From positions 5,991 to 66,734 of the forward strand of contig NZ_BMRP01000032.1 of NCBI RefSeq assembly GCF_014648695.1: a stretch of 60,744 bases of DNA, in the 5' to 3' direction. This stretch comes from Streptomyces albospinus (GTDB taxonomy: Bacteria; Actinomycetota; Actinomycetes; Streptomycetales; Streptomycetaceae). The notes below the pieces were generated by a model. That model was not told the origin of the DNA, did no database searches, and saw only the letters and a list, made by a program, of their open reading frames with translations. Below, one piece after another: positions 42,536 through 51,500 of this stretch (its first letter is position 1; each line of letters begins with the position of its first letter). Made by a program: the position numbers and the translations under genes.

Positions 42536-44134
42536 TCACCGCCCCTCAGGCCACGGCACCTCCGCCGCCCGGTGGTAGCCGATGCCCTGCGCGTCCCAGC
42601 GGGGCCCCTGGGCGGCCAGCCGCACCTTGTAGGCGTCCCAGTCGTGCGTACGGGACGGGGACCAGCCCAGTTCGGCGATGCCGGGGAGCCGGGGGAAGGC
42701 CATGTACTCGATGTCCGCCGAGGTGGTGAGCGTCTCCGACCACAGGGCCCCCTCGACGCCGAGTACCGAGGCCGGCGGCGCGTCCTTCAGGTAGCTGCCG
42801 GGGTCCCAGTCGTAGGCGCGCCGGACGTTCACATAGCCGGCCCAGTTCAGGCCGAGCGGGGTGTCCTTGTCGTACTTCATGTCGAGGTAGGCGCGGTCGG
42901 CGGGCGAGAGGACCAGCCGGGTGCCCTTCCGGGCGGCGTCGGTGACCTGCTTGCGCTCGGCGGGGCCGGTGGCGTCATAGCCCCAGTACTGGGCGACGGC
43001 GCCCTTGGCGGGGTGCGCCCCGGTCAGCTGGTGCCAGCCGATCGCGATCTTGCCGTACTTGGCGACCACCGGCTGCACCCGGTCCATGAAGGCGACGTAG
43101 TCCGCGTGGCTGGTGGCGTGCGCCTCGTCGCCGCCGATGTGGAGGTAGCGGCCGGGGGTCAGCGCCGCGATCTCCCGGACGACGTCGTCGACGAAGTCGT
43201 ACGTCACCTTCTTCGGCACACACAGCGAGCTGAAGCCGACGTTGGTGCCGGTGTAGAGGGGCGGTGCCACGCCGTTGCAGTTGAGCTCGGCGTACGAGGC
43301 CAGCGCGGCGTTGCTGTGGCCCGGCATGTCGAGCTCCGGGACCACCGTCAGGTAGCGGCTCGCGGCATAGCGGACGATCTCGCGGTAGTCGTCCTTGGTG
43401 TAGTAGCCGCCGCGCCCGCCGCCGACCTGGGTGCTGCCGCCGTAGGTCGCCAGCCGCGGCCAGGACGCGAGGGCGATCCGCCAGCCCTGGTCGTCGGAGA
43501 GGTGCAGATGCAGCGTGTTGATCTTGTAGGCGGCCAGCTGGTCGATGTAGCGCTTGACCTGGCCGACGGTGAAGAAGTGCCGCGACACGTCCAGCATCGC
43601 GCCGCGGTAGGCATACCGCGGGGTGTCCGCGATCGTGCCGCCGGCGATCCGCCAGGGGCCGGGCTGCGGGGTGTGCTTCTCCACCGCGGCGGGCAGCAGC
43701 TGGCGGAGGGTCTGGACGCCGTGGAAGAGGCCGGCGGGGTGGGCCGCGCTGATGGTGAGCGCCCGGCCGCCGGAGGCCAGCCGGTAGCCCTCCGCGCCGA
43801 GCCCCCGGGCGTCCCGGCCGCCGAGGCTGAGGACGATGCCGTCCCGGCCGCCCTCGGAGGTGACCGGCAGCCTGAAGCCGGTGGCGGGCCGCAGCAGCCC
43901 GGCCAGATAGCCGGCGATCCGCCGGGCCTCGCCGGAGCCGCCGGGCACCCGGATCCGGGTCCGCTCGCCGATCGTGTACGGGTCCCCGGCCGGGCGTACG
44001 GTGGCCGGCGCGGGGATCACCCGGTCCAGCGGGACGGCGGCCGGGGCGTGGGCGCCGGCCGGCGGGACGGCTGCGGTCACCGTCCCGGCCGCCGCGACCA
44101 GCAGCAGCGAGAACAGAAGTCTGCGTCGTCTCAT
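42536..44134 (-). CDS. Secreted GH20 beta-N-acetylhexosaminidase
   Basis: 532 residues with a Sec-type signal peptide (RRRRLLFSLLLVAAAGTVTAA). The GH20 accessory domain is followed by the TIM barrel with DVSRHFFTVGQVKRYID, HLHLSDDQGWRI, the catalytic Asp-Glu pair in IGGDEAH, and active-site YWGYD and NWAGYV segments. It removes terminal GlcNAc from chitooligosaccharides by substrate-assisted catalysis and corresponds, as I recall, to the S. coelicolor hexosaminidase SCO2786. A DasR-type operator lies about 110 bp upstream, consistent with GlcNAc control. Confidence 0.93.
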   Translation of the reverse strand: MRRRRLLFSLLLVAAAGTVTAAVPPAGAHAPAAVPLDRVIPAPATVRPAGDPYTIGERTRIRVPGGSGEARRIAGYLAGLLRPATGFRLPVTSEGGRDGIVLSLGGRDARGLGAEGYRLASGGRALTISAAHPAGLFHGVQTLRQLLPAAVEKHTPQPGPWRIAGGTIADTPRYAYRGAMLDVSRHFFTVGQVKRYIDQLAAYKINTLHLHLSDDQGWRIALASWPRLATYGGSTQVGGGRGGYYTKDDYREIVRYAASRYLTVVPELDMPGHSNAALASYAELNCNGVAPPLYTGTNVGFSSLCVPKKVTYDFVDDVVREIAALTPGRYLHIGGDEAHATSHADYVAFMDRVQPVVAKYGKIAIGWHQLTGAHPAKGAVAQYWGYDATGPAERKQVTDAARKGTRLVLSPADRAYLDMKYDKDTPLGLNWAGYVNVRRAYDWDPGSYLKDAPPASVLGVEGALWSETLTTSADIEYMAFPRLPGIAELGWSPSRTHDWDAYKVRLAAQGPRWDAQGIGYHRAAEVPWPEGR

Positions 44135-44245
44135 GGACGATCCCTTCGGCGAGCTTCGTCAGCGGCACGTTCTGCACAGCGGCACATCGGCACGGCATGG
44201 AGCGACCGAACGGTGACCATGCGTACCGCGCACCCCGGACGCGGT

Positions 44246-44261
44246 CAAGGTGTAGACCAGT
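44246..44261 (-). promoter_or_regulatory. DasR-responsive element (dre-like)
   Basis: On the minus strand ACTGGTCTACACCTTG matches the dre consensus ACTGGTCTAGACCACT at 12 or 13 of 16 positions. It lies upstream of the GH20 gene; GlcNAc-linked genes with such sites are repressed by the GntR protein DasR until glucosamine-6-phosphate is present. Confidence 0.7.
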
Positions 44262-44341
44262 TTCCGCCCGCAATGTCGGCGACCTGCCCGATATCGGGCA
44301 GATTTCTTGCGAATCTCCGCGCTTCCCCTCAGTATCGACGG

Positions 44342-44617
44342 GTGCTCGAACGCCGTCCGTCCCACGAGGACCTCATCGACCACCTGGTACGCAGCACGCC
44401 GCTACAGCGCGGCGAGGCGGCCCGGGTGGTACTGGACGTGCTCGCGTACTTCGACGAGACCACGGAGGGGTTCGTCCGCCGCAGACACCGCGAACTTCAG
44501 TCCCAGGGGCTGCGGAACGAGGCGATCTTCGAGCGGATCTCCCACGAGCTGCCGCACCGCGCCGTGTCCCCTCCGCCCCTGTCGACACGCCAGCTGCGCC
44601 GCCTCGTCTACGGCTGA
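44342..44617 (+). CDS. Small conserved protein next to glmS
   Basis: 91 residues from the GTG at 44342 (VLERRPSHEDLIDHLVRSTPL). Helical throughout, with VVLDVLAYFDETTEGFVRRRHRELQSQGL and a C-terminal STRQLRRLVYG. I recall near-identical small proteins beside glmS in other Streptomyces, so it is a real gene, but the function is unknown. About 80 bp upstream of glmS in the same direction. Confidence 0.7.
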   Translation: MLERRPSHEDLIDHLVRSTPLQRGEAARVVLDVLAYFDETTEGFVRRRHRELQSQGLRNEAIFERISHELPHRAVSPPPLSTRQLRRLVYG

Positions 44618-44699
44618 GCGGCGGGCCCACAAGGCCCCGTGGACGGCGGGCGGGCACCCATGAACGATCAACGAGACGCTCAACAAGAAGGGTCACTGC

Positions 44700-46529
44700 A
44701 TGTGCGGGATCGTCGGATACATCGGCAAGCGCGACGTCGCTCCGCTGCTCCTTGAGGGCCTCCAGCGCCTGGAGTACCGCGGCTACGACTCGGCCGGCAT
44801 CGCCATCCACGCCAAGGGCACCGGCAAGGCCGCGGGCGGCCTGAAGACCGCCAAGGCCAAGGGCCGGGTCCGGGAGCTGGAGTCCCGGCTGCCGAAGCGC
44901 TTCGCGGGCTCCACCGGCATCGCGCACACCCGCTGGGCCACCCACGGCGCCCCCACCGACGAGAACGCCCACCCGCACCTCGACACCGAGGGCAAGGTCG
45001 CGCTCGTCCACAACGGCATCATCGACAACGCCGCCGACCTGCGCGCCCGGCTGACCGCCGAGGGCGTCGTGTTCGCCTCCGAGACCGACACCGAGGTGCT
45101 GACCCACCTCATCGGCCGCTCCACCGCCCCGACGCTGGAGGAGAAGGTCCGCGAGGCGCTCCGCCACGTCGAGGGCACCTACGGCATCGCCGTCCTGCAC
45201 GCCGACTTCGCCGACCGCATCGTCGTCGCCCGCAACGGCTCCCCGGTCGTCCTGGGCATCGGCGAGCACGAGATGTTCGTCTCCTCCGACGTCGCCGCGC
45301 TGGTCTCGCACACCCGCCAGGTCGTCACCCTGGACGACGGCGAGATGGCCACCCTCAAGGCCGACGACTACCGCACGTACACCACCGAGGGCTCCCGTAC
45401 GACGGCGACGCCGGAGACCGTCGAGTACGCGGCCGAGTCGTACGACCTGGGCGGCCACGACACGTACATGCACAAGGAGATCTCCGAGCAGGCGGAGGCG
45501 GTGGACCGGGCGCTGCGCGGCCGGATCGACGACCGCTTCTCCACCGTCCACCTCGGCGGCCTGAACCTCGACGCCCGCGAGGCGCGCGGGGTGCGCCGGG
45601 TCAAGATCCTGGGCTGCGGCACCTCGTACCACGCGGGCCAGATCGGCGCCCAGATGATCGAGGAGCTGGCCCGTATCCCCTCGGACGCCGAGCCGGCCTC
45701 CGAGTTCCGCTACCGCAACCCGGTCGTGGACCCCGACACCCTCTACGTCGCCGTCTCCCAGTCCGGTGAGACCTACGACGTGCTGGCCGCCGTCCAGGAG
45801 CTCAAGCGCAAGGGCGCGCGGGTGCTGGGCCTGGTCAACGTGGTCGGCTCGGCGATCGCCCGGGAGACCGACGGCGGCATCTACGTGCACGCCGGCCCCG
45901 AGGTCTGCGTCGTCTCCACCAAGTGCTTCACCAACATGGTGGTCTCCTTCGCGCTGCTCGCCCTGCACCTGGGCCGGATCCGCGACCTGTCCGTCGCGGA
46001 CGGCAAGCGGATCATCGAGGGCCTGCGCAAGCTGCCCGGCCAGATCGACGAGATCCTCAAGGGCGAGGAGGAGATCAAGAAGCTGTCGGCGCAGTACGCG
46101 GACGCCAAGTCGATGATGTTCGTCGGCCGGGTCCGCGGCTACCCGGTGGCCCGCGAGGCGTCCCTCAAGCTCAAGGAGGTCTCGTACATCCACGCCGAGG
46201 CGTACCCGGCCTCGGAGCTCAAGCACGGCCCGCTGGCCCTCATCGAGCCCGCGATGCCGACCGTGGCGATCGTGCCGAGCGACGAGCTGCTGGAGAAGAA
46301 CCGCGCCGCGATGGAGGAGATCAAGGCCCGCAGCGGCCGGATCCTCGCCGTCGCCCACGAGGAGCAGGAGAAGGCCGACCACACCATCGTCGTGCCGAAG
46401 AACGAGCCCGAGCTGGACCCGATCCTGATGGGCATCCCGCTCCAACTCCTCGCCTACCACACGGCGTTGGCCCTCGGACGGGACATCGACAAGCCGCGCA
46501 ACCTCGCGAAGTCGGTCACGGTGGAGTAA
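44700..46529 (+). CDS. glmS: Glutamine-fructose-6-phosphate aminotransferase
   Basis: 609 residues, normal length. The N-terminus MCGIVGYIG exposes the catalytic Cys after Met removal, followed by the glutaminase loop RWATHG. The isomerase half has two SIS domains: GCGTSYHAG, SQSGETYD and KLKEVSYIHAEAYPASELKHGPLALI. Makes glucosamine-6-phosphate from fructose-6-phosphate and glutamine for cell-wall synthesis. It neighbours hexosaminidase, so supply and salvage of amino sugars are clustered. No glmS riboswitch-like leader seen in the short upstream gap. Confidence 0.95.
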   Translation: MCGIVGYIGKRDVAPLLLEGLQRLEYRGYDSAGIAIHAKGTGKAAGGLKTAKAKGRVRELESRLPKRFAGSTGIAHTRWATHGAPTDENAHPHLDTEGKVALVHNGIIDNAADLRARLTAEGVVFASETDTEVLTHLIGRSTAPTLEEKVREALRHVEGTYGIAVLHADFADRIVVARNGSPVVLGIGEHEMFVSSDVAALVSHTRQVVTLDDGEMATLKADDYRTYTTEGSRTTATPETVEYAAESYDLGGHDTYMHKEISEQAEAVDRALRGRIDDRFSTVHLGGLNLDAREARGVRRVKILGCGTSYHAGQIGAQMIEELARIPSDAEPASEFRYRNPVVDPDTLYVAVSQSGETYDVLAAVQELKRKGARVLGLVNVVGSAIARETDGGIYVHAGPEVCVVSTKCFTNMVVSFALLALHLGRIRDLSVADGKRIIEGLRKLPGQIDEILKGEEEIKKLSAQYADAKSMMFVGRVRGYPVAREASLKLKEVSYIHAEAYPASELKHGPLALIEPAMPTVAIVPSDELLEKNRAAMEEIKARSGRILAVAHEEQEKADHTIVVPKNEPELDPILMGIPLQLLAYHTALALGRDIDKPRNLAKSVTVE

Positions 46530-46953
46530 GTCCCCCCTTCGGAAATCCACCCTCTTCCGTCGAACGAGGCCCTTTTCTCCGAAGCGACAATTGCGCAACC
46601 CTCACGGCGAGAAACCCCCTCCGCGAAAGCGGGCGGCGGTTCAGCCGCAAAGGCGGGCGGCGGCTTCGCGCGAGCCACCATTCGCGCGAAGCCGCCGCCT
46701 CCCCTTTGCCGGCGTCGCCCATTACGCCGGCAGGATGCCGCCGCCCCGGGATCCGTCACTTCCCGGCCGGCAGCACGCAGTTGTGACCGTTTTCTACCCA
46801 TCACAAGCGCACAACCAACCTCGGATGACCGGCCGGACTTCACACTGCCCACAATCGCCATGACGCCCCCTCAACTGTGGCGACACCGAGGAGAACCGAT
46901 CACACGGCAGGCCCCGCAAGGGAGTTCACACAGCGGCAGGTACCGGATCCGCG
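46530..46953. other. 424-bp intergenic region after glmS
   Basis: Contains the large hairpin at 46648-46708 and an inverted pair TTGTGA (46781-46786) / TCACAA (46801-46806). No protein-coding frame here looks real. The next gene is convergent (universal stress protein, minus strand). Confidence 0.55.
46648..46708. terminator. Very stable hairpin between convergent glmS and stress-protein genes
   Basis: An 18-bp perfect stem (46656-46673 with 46682-46699) around an 8-nt loop, extended by CAAAGG/CCTTTG outside. Likely a bidirectional terminator. Confidence 0.75.
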
Positions 46954-47475
46954 TCAGGGAATGACCATCACGGGCCGCTGCGCGCGCCGCGCCAGCCGGC
47001 CGGCGACCGAGCCGAAGATCCGGCCCACGATGCCGTGCGTCGAGCCCACCACGATGGCGTCGGCCTCGTACTCCCGGCCGACCTCCTCCAACTCGTGGCA
47101 GATGTCGCCGCCGCGCTCGACGAGGATCCAGGGGACCTCGGAGAGATGGTCGGCGCAGGCGAGCTCCAGCCCGAGCACTTCGGTGCGGTGGTCGGGTACG
47201 TCCACGAAGACCGGCGGCTCGCAGCCCGCCCAGACCGTCGTCGGCAGCCGGTTGGCCACATGGACGATGATCAGCCCGGAGCCGAGGCGCCGGGCCATAC
47301 CGATTGCATACGCCAACGCGCGTTCGCTCGACATGGAACCGTCGAAGCCCACCACGACGCCGTGCCGGAAGGCGGGATCGCAGGAATGGCGCTTCTGTTC
47401 CGCCGCTTCGAGGTCCGCCATCGGATCGGCGACCTGCTTGCGGTCCGCGGGTTCAGGGGTTTCGTGACCGGCCAT
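46954..47475 (-). CDS. Universal stress protein (UspA family)
   Basis: 173 residues from the ATG at 47475 (MAGHETPEPADRKQVADP). This start is preferred because the product then matches the usual streptomycete form; longer frames begin at a TTG without support. A single Usp domain has VVVGFDGSMSSERALAYAIGMARR and the ATP-binding motif VVGSTHGIVGRIFGSVAGRLARRAQRPVMVIP split across GxxG and GS(V/A). Likely an ATP-binding stress-response protein of the cytoplasm. Confidence 0.85.
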   Translation of the reverse strand: MAGHETPEPADRKQVADPMADLEAAEQKRHSCDPAFRHGVVVGFDGSMSSERALAYAIGMARRLGSGLIIVHVANRLPTTVWAGCEPPVFVDVPDHRTEVLGLELACADHLSEVPWILVERGGDICHELEEVGREYEADAIVVGSTHGIVGRIFGSVAGRLARRAQRPVMVIP

Positions 47476-47839
47476 GGGTGTCTCGGCGAGAACGTCCTCT
47501 AGCGGAGGGGCGAACGGGGAACGGCGATTGACTTGATCCGGCAGTTGACTGGGCGGCTCGATCAAGGAGCAGGAGCCATAGTTCAAAGGGGAACGATACG
47601 ACTGGGAATCATCTTTCCAAGCCGATACCCCAAGAGTACGGCGCTACTCCTCCACTGCCCAGGGCACGATCAGGCCGCCGGGAGCCCGCACGGCGGTCCG
47701 GTGCCTCGAACGTTCCCCGGAGCATGCCGGAGCGTGGCGCGGATGGCAATGCCCCGCCCTGCCCCCGTACGTACCCCCCGGTGGTGACCCAAGATCGACG
47801 ACGGCGTTGTAGTAGCTGCCCGTCCGAGGGGAGCCAGCG
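47476..47839. other. Divergent intergenic region
   Basis: 364 bp between the stress-protein gene and the small membrane protein gene. Two TTGACT hexamers (about 47529 and 47545) could be -35 elements but no convincing -10 follows at normal spacing. Nothing else recognised. Confidence 0.4.
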
Positions 47840-48145
47840 GTGCCCGTGCCGTCCCGTAGATCACCCGACCCAGTGAGCGATGTCGCGCGCTGGGGTGCGT
47901 TCAGTTGCGCCCTGGTGCCCGTCGTCCTGATCGTGAGCGGCGCCTCCTGGGCCGGTGCGGCCGGCACCGCGGGCGGCCTCGCGGCGATCACCTGCGTCTG
48001 CCGCGCACTGCTGCGGCGATCCGAACGCACCGCGGCCGGAGCCCGTTCCGACGGTGGCGGACGCCGCAGGGACAGAAGAGGACGTAACGGGGCAGGAGCG
48101 CATGGGGGCGGACGGCACTCCGAAAGGCGTACGCCGGTCGATTGA
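47840..48145 (+). CDS. Small conserved membrane protein
   Basis: 101 residues from the GTG at 47840, with GAGGGGAG upstream. It has one or two hydrophobic helices (ARWGAFSCALVPVVLIVSGAS; GAAGTAGGLAAITCVCRALL) and a basic Arg/Gly/His-rich tail ending HSERRTPVD. I recall similar short proteins beside adpA in other Streptomyces; function unknown. Confidence 0.7.
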   Translation: MPVPSRRSPDPVSDVARWGAFSCALVPVVLIVSGASWAGAAGTAGGLAAITCVCRALLRRSERTAAGARSDGGGRRRDRRGRNGAGAHGGGRHSERRTPVD

Positions 48146-48494
48146 GGCGCCCGCAAGTCCGCACACGACCGTTTTCAGCCAACTTCCGTCCCGGACCCAC
48201 CCCTTGCTCCCGACCCCCCTCAACCCTGGTGTGAGCAGGGCGGAAAGGACCGCTGGGCATGGTTGTGCCCTACTGCGAACGGGCAGAGCCGAGACGCGTA
48301 CTTCCCATGCAGGCCCGACGAGTGGAACGCTTCGTGATCGAATGCTTCGCGCCAAGTTGCCATATCGACATACCAGTGGGTGGTGAACTTGGCCATCCAT
48401 CCTCACGGGACACAGTAGATTCGATCTTGGTAGCTACGGCGGGGGAACTGTGCAGGACCGAGAGGGCGAGACGACCGAGGGGGGCTTAAGTGCC
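48146..48494. other. adpA upstream region
   Basis: 349 bp without a gene, likely containing the adpA promoter and leader. An ACATACCAGTGGGTGGTGA element at 48368-48386 resembles a gamma-butyrolactone receptor site. AGGGGGG lies about 10 nt upstream of the adpA ATG. Confidence 0.5.
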
Positions 48495-49781
48495 ATGAGC
48501 CAGGACTCCGCTGCCGTACCAGATGCCGCACGCAAGCTCGCCGCCCGACGACGCCGCGAAATAGTCGCGGTGCTCCTCTTCAGTGGCGGCCCCATTTTCG
48601 AGAGCTCCATTCCGCTCTCGGTCTTCGGCATCGACCGCCAAGACGCAGGCGTTCCGAGGTACCGGCTTCTTGTGTGCGCGGGCGAAGATGCGCCTTTGCG
48701 CACGACCGGGGGGCTCGAACTGTCAGCCCCCTACGGGCTGGAGGCGATCTCCCGTGCCGGGACGGTCGTCGTGCCGGCCTGGCGTTCCATCACCCAGGCC
48801 CCACCGCCCGCGGCGCTCGACGCGCTGCGCCGCGCGCATGAAGAGGGGGCCCGGATCGTCGGGCTGTGCACGGGGGCGTTCGTCCTCGCCGCGGCCGGAC
48901 TGCTCGACGGCCGGCCGGCCACGACCCACTGGATGTACGCGCCGACGCTCGCCAAGCGTTATCCGTCCGTCCATGTGGACCCGCGCGAGCTCTTCGTCGA
49001 CGACGGCGATGTGCTCACCTCCGCGGGGACGGCCGCCGGGATCGACCTGTGCCTGCACATCGTGCGCACCGACCACGGCGCCGACGCGGCCAACGCGCTG
49101 GCCCGCCGGCTGGTCGTACCGCCGCGCCGGACCGCCTCGGACATGGGGCACCAGCGCTACCTGGACAGGTCGTTACCAGAAGAGATCGGCGCCGACCCGC
49201 TCGCCGAGGTCGTCGCCTGGGCACTGGAGCACCTCCACGAGCAGTTCGACGTGGAGACGCTGGCGGCCCGCGCGTACATGAGCCGGCGCACCTTCGACCG
49301 GCGCTTCCGTTCCCTTACGGGGAGCGCTCCGCTCCAGTGGCTGATCACCCAGCGGGTCCTCCAGGCCCAGCGGCTGCTGGAGACCTCCGACTATTCGGTG
49401 GACGAGGTCGCCGGGCGCTGCGGGTTCCGCTCGCCGGTCGCGCTGCGCGGCCACTTCCGGCGGCAGCTGGGCGCCTCGCCCGCGGCCTACCGCGCGGCCT
49501 ACCGCGCGCGCCGGCCGCAGAACGGCGCCCCGGAGCCCGCACTGCGGCCGGAGCGCCCGGAGCGGGCCGAGCGGCTGGAGCGTGAGCGGACGTCGCTGGC
49601 GGCCGGGGGTGCGGAGCGGTTCGCCGCCGCCGCGCTGGCCGGGCACGGGCTCACCGCCGAGGCGGCGGACCCGGGCAAGCCGCAGCCGGACGCGTATGCC
49701 GCGCGGCTGCCGGAGACCCCGGTCGGCCGAGGGGCCGGCCGCCCCGTGCTCCCCGGCCAGCGGGAGCGCCCCGTAGGGTGA
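48495..49781 (+). CDS. adpA: Global developmental regulator AdpA (DJ-1/PfpI plus AraC HTH)
   Basis: 428 residues starting MSQDSAAVPDAARKLAARRRREIVAVLLFSGGPIFESSIPLSVFG, recognisably AdpA. The N-terminal ThiJ/PfpI-like dimerisation domain includes GLCTGAFVLAAAGLLDGR. The C-terminal AraC HTH includes FDVETLAARAYMSRRTFDRRF and YSVDEVAGRCGFRSPVALRGHFRRQLG. A TTA leucine codon lies at 49173-49175 (codon 227) in the linker just after the first domain, the conserved bldA-tRNA target. It activates morphological and antibiotic genes in the A-factor cascade. The Arg/Glu/Pro-rich C-terminal tail is longer than in S. griseus. ornA follows, the known neighbour. Confidence 0.97.
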   Translation: MSQDSAAVPDAARKLAARRRREIVAVLLFSGGPIFESSIPLSVFGIDRQDAGVPRYRLLVCAGEDAPLRTTGGLELSAPYGLEAISRAGTVVVPAWRSITQAPPPAALDALRRAHEEGARIVGLCTGAFVLAAAGLLDGRPATTHWMYAPTLAKRYPSVHVDPRELFVDDGDVLTSAGTAAGIDLCLHIVRTDHGADAANALARRLVVPPRRTASDMGHQRYLDRSLPEEIGADPLAEVVAWALEHLHEQFDVETLAARAYMSRRTFDRRFRSLTGSAPLQWLITQRVLQAQRLLETSDYSVDEVAGRCGFRSPVALRGHFRRQLGASPAAYRAAYRARRPQNGAPEPALRPERPERAERLERERTSLAAGGAERFAAAALAGHGLTAEAADPGKPQPDAYAARLPETPVGRGAGRPVLPGQRERPVG

Positions 49782-49786
49782 GACGT

Positions 49787-50407
49787 ATGAACGATCGCAT
49801 GGTGTGGATCGACTGCGAGATGACCGGACTCTCGCTGGCGAGTGACGCGCTTATCGAGGTGGCCGCCCTGGTCACCGACTCGGAACTGAACGTGCTGGGT
49901 GACGGGGTGGATGTGGTGATCCGCCCCCCGGCCGAGGCGCTGACCACCATGCCGGAGGTGGTGCGCCAGATGCACACCACCTCCGGGCTGCTGGCCGAGC
50001 TGGACGGCGGCACGACGCTGGAAGCAGCCGAGGCACAGGTGCTGGATTACATCAAGCAGCATGTGCCGGAGCCGGGGAAGGCGCCGCTGTGCGGAAACTC
50101 CGTCGGTACGGACCGCGGCTTCCTGCTGCGCGACATGCCGACGCTGGAGAGCTATCTGCACTACCGGATCGTCGATGTCTCGTCCGTGAAGGAACTGGCC
50201 CGGCGCTGGTTCCCGCGGGCGTACTTCAACAGTCCGGACAAGAACGGCAATCACCGGGCACTGGCGGACATCCGCGAATCCATCGCGGAACTGCGCTACT
50301 ACCGGGAGGCCGTCTTCGTGCCGCAGCCCGGGCCCGACTCGGAGACCGCAAAGGCCATCGCGGCCAAGCACAAGCCGTCCGCCGATCCGGAGTCGGCGGG
50401 AGCGTGA
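49787..50407 (+). CDS. orn: Oligoribonuclease
   Basis: 206 residues. DEDDh exonuclease motifs: VWIDCEMTGL, CGNSVGTDRGFL, and NGNHRALADIRESI with the final Asp. It degrades 2-5-nt RNA and linear pGpG/pApA to mononucleotides. A GTG three codons upstream overlaps the adpA stop; the ATG at 49787 gives the usual MNDRMVWIDCEM start. Its position after adpA is the conserved streptomycete order, and the two are probably partly co-transcribed. Confidence 0.95.
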   Translation: MNDRMVWIDCEMTGLSLASDALIEVAALVTDSELNVLGDGVDVVIRPPAEALTTMPEVVRQMHTTSGLLAELDGGTTLEAAEAQVLDYIKQHVPEPGKAPLCGNSVGTDRGFLLRDMPTLESYLHYRIVDVSSVKELARRWFPRAYFNSPDKNGNHRALADIRESIAELRYYREAVFVPQPGPDSETAKAIAAKHKPSADPESAGA

Positions 50408-50512
50408 TCCAGCTCGCTCCCGGGGACACCAAACCTGGGAGCGAGCACCCCTCCGGAGCCTGTACACTTTTTCTCAGCCGGTGGGGAAAAGGAACCACAC
50501 AGCACCGGTCTT

Positions 50513-50586
50513 GGTGGGTATAGCTCAGCTGGTAGAGCACCTGGTTGTGGTCCAGGATGTCGCGGGTTCGAGTCCCGTTACTCACC
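50513..50586 (+). tRNA. tRNA-His (anticodon GTG)
   Basis: A full cloverleaf. The acceptor stem GTGGGTA pairs with TACTCAC, the D-loop is AGCTCAGCTGGTAGAGC, the anticodon is GTG at 50547-50549 and the T-arm is GGTTCGAGTCC. The extra G at position -1 (50513) opposite the discriminator C is the tRNA-His identity element. The CCA end is not encoded. Confidence 0.97.
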
Positions 50587-50592
50587 CCAGCA

Positions 50593-50626
50593 TCGAGGCC
50601 CCCGATCTTCGGATCGGGGGCCTCGA
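50593..50626 (+). terminator. Terminator after tRNA-His
   Basis: A perfect 15-bp stem (50593-50607 with 50612-50626) capped by a TTCG tetraloop and followed by ATGTTTT, 6 nt after the tRNA. Confidence 0.9.
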
Positions 50627-50687
50627 ATGTTTTCCGGGGGCCTTCGCCGGGCCGGGCGCGGGCGTTGGCGCTGCGCAGCCGACGGGC

Positions 50688-51338
50688 TCAGTAGCCGACG
50701 GTGAAGCGCTCGCCGATGTGGCGGGGCTGCTCGACCTCGTCGAGCAGGGCGACGGCGTAGTCCTCGGCGGAGATGCGGCTGCTGCCGTCGGCGGCGAGGA
50801 CCAGGTCGTCGGCGGCCGTGCGGTAGCCGCCGGTGCGCTCGCCGGGCTCGATGGACGAGGCCGGGCTGATGTTGGTCCAGCGGACGTCGGAGACGGTGCG
50901 GTAGTAGTCGAGCGCGTCGCCGTGCGCGTGCATGATCTGGAGCAGGGGGACCGGCAGGCCCTCGGTGTCCCAGACCTGGCTGCCGTCGGGCTTGCGGAGC
51001 GAGCCGGCGCCGCCTACGGCGATCAGCCGGGGTGCGTCGCCGCCCAGCCTCCGCACCCCCTCGACCAGCGCCTCGGCGGAGGGCCGGATGGTGGCGATGT
51101 GGCCCGGGCCGTCGCCGCCGCCGACCGCGCTGACCACCACGTCCTGGCTCTTGGCGACCTCGGTGACGGACTCCGAATCGAGCACGTCGCCGTAGATCAC
51201 GGTGAGGGCCGGGTGGGTCGCGGTGACCTTCGCGGGGTCGCGGACGACCGCGGTGACCTGGTGGCCGCGGCGCAGCGCCTCGTCGAGGATGCGGCTGCCG
51301 ATGGTGCCGGTGGCCCCGAAGAGAGCGATCTTGGACAT
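50688..51338 (-). CDS. Atypical SDR (NmrA/YwnB-like NAD(P)-binding protein)
   Basis: 216 residues with the N-terminal dinucleotide motif IALFGATGTIGSRILDEALRRGH and VVSAVGGG. This matches the short NAD(P)-binding family near NmrA and BVR-B-like reductases; catalytic Tyr-Lys pairs of classic SDRs are not evident. The substrate is unknown. Divergent from an AraC-type gene at 51501, which probably regulates it. GGGAG precedes the ATG. Confidence 0.8.
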   Translation of the reverse strand: MSKIALFGATGTIGSRILDEALRRGHQVTAVVRDPAKVTATHPALTVIYGDVLDSESVTEVAKSQDVVVSAVGGGDGPGHIATIRPSAEALVEGVRRLGGDAPRLIAVGGAGSLRKPDGSQVWDTEGLPVPLLQIMHAHGDALDYYRTVSDVRWTNISPASSIEPGERTGGYRTAADDLVLAADGSSRISAEDYAVALLDEVEQPRHIGERFTVGY

Positions 51339-51500
51339 GGTGGGTTCTCCCGGTGGTTCGGTGGGGGGCGAGGTGTGCCCATGCGGACCGCGGTGTTCCG
51401 GCCTCCGCGGTGCGGCTGCCGTTTTCCGCCATCAGTCGTGCTGACGTCTCCTACGCTAGGGGTATCAACGGGAGATTCCGGGGTAGCGAGGCGACGGGTC

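Noticed and set aside
44618..44699. A glmS-type riboswitch leader
   Set aside because: Only 82 bp separate glmS from the upstream gene and no ribozyme-like core is visible; the ribozyme is mainly known from Gram-positive low-GC bacteria.
46781..46806. TTGTGA/TCACAA inverted pair as a Crp site
   Set aside because: The spacing (14 nt) does not fit the Crp consensus of 6, and it lies in a convergent terminator region.
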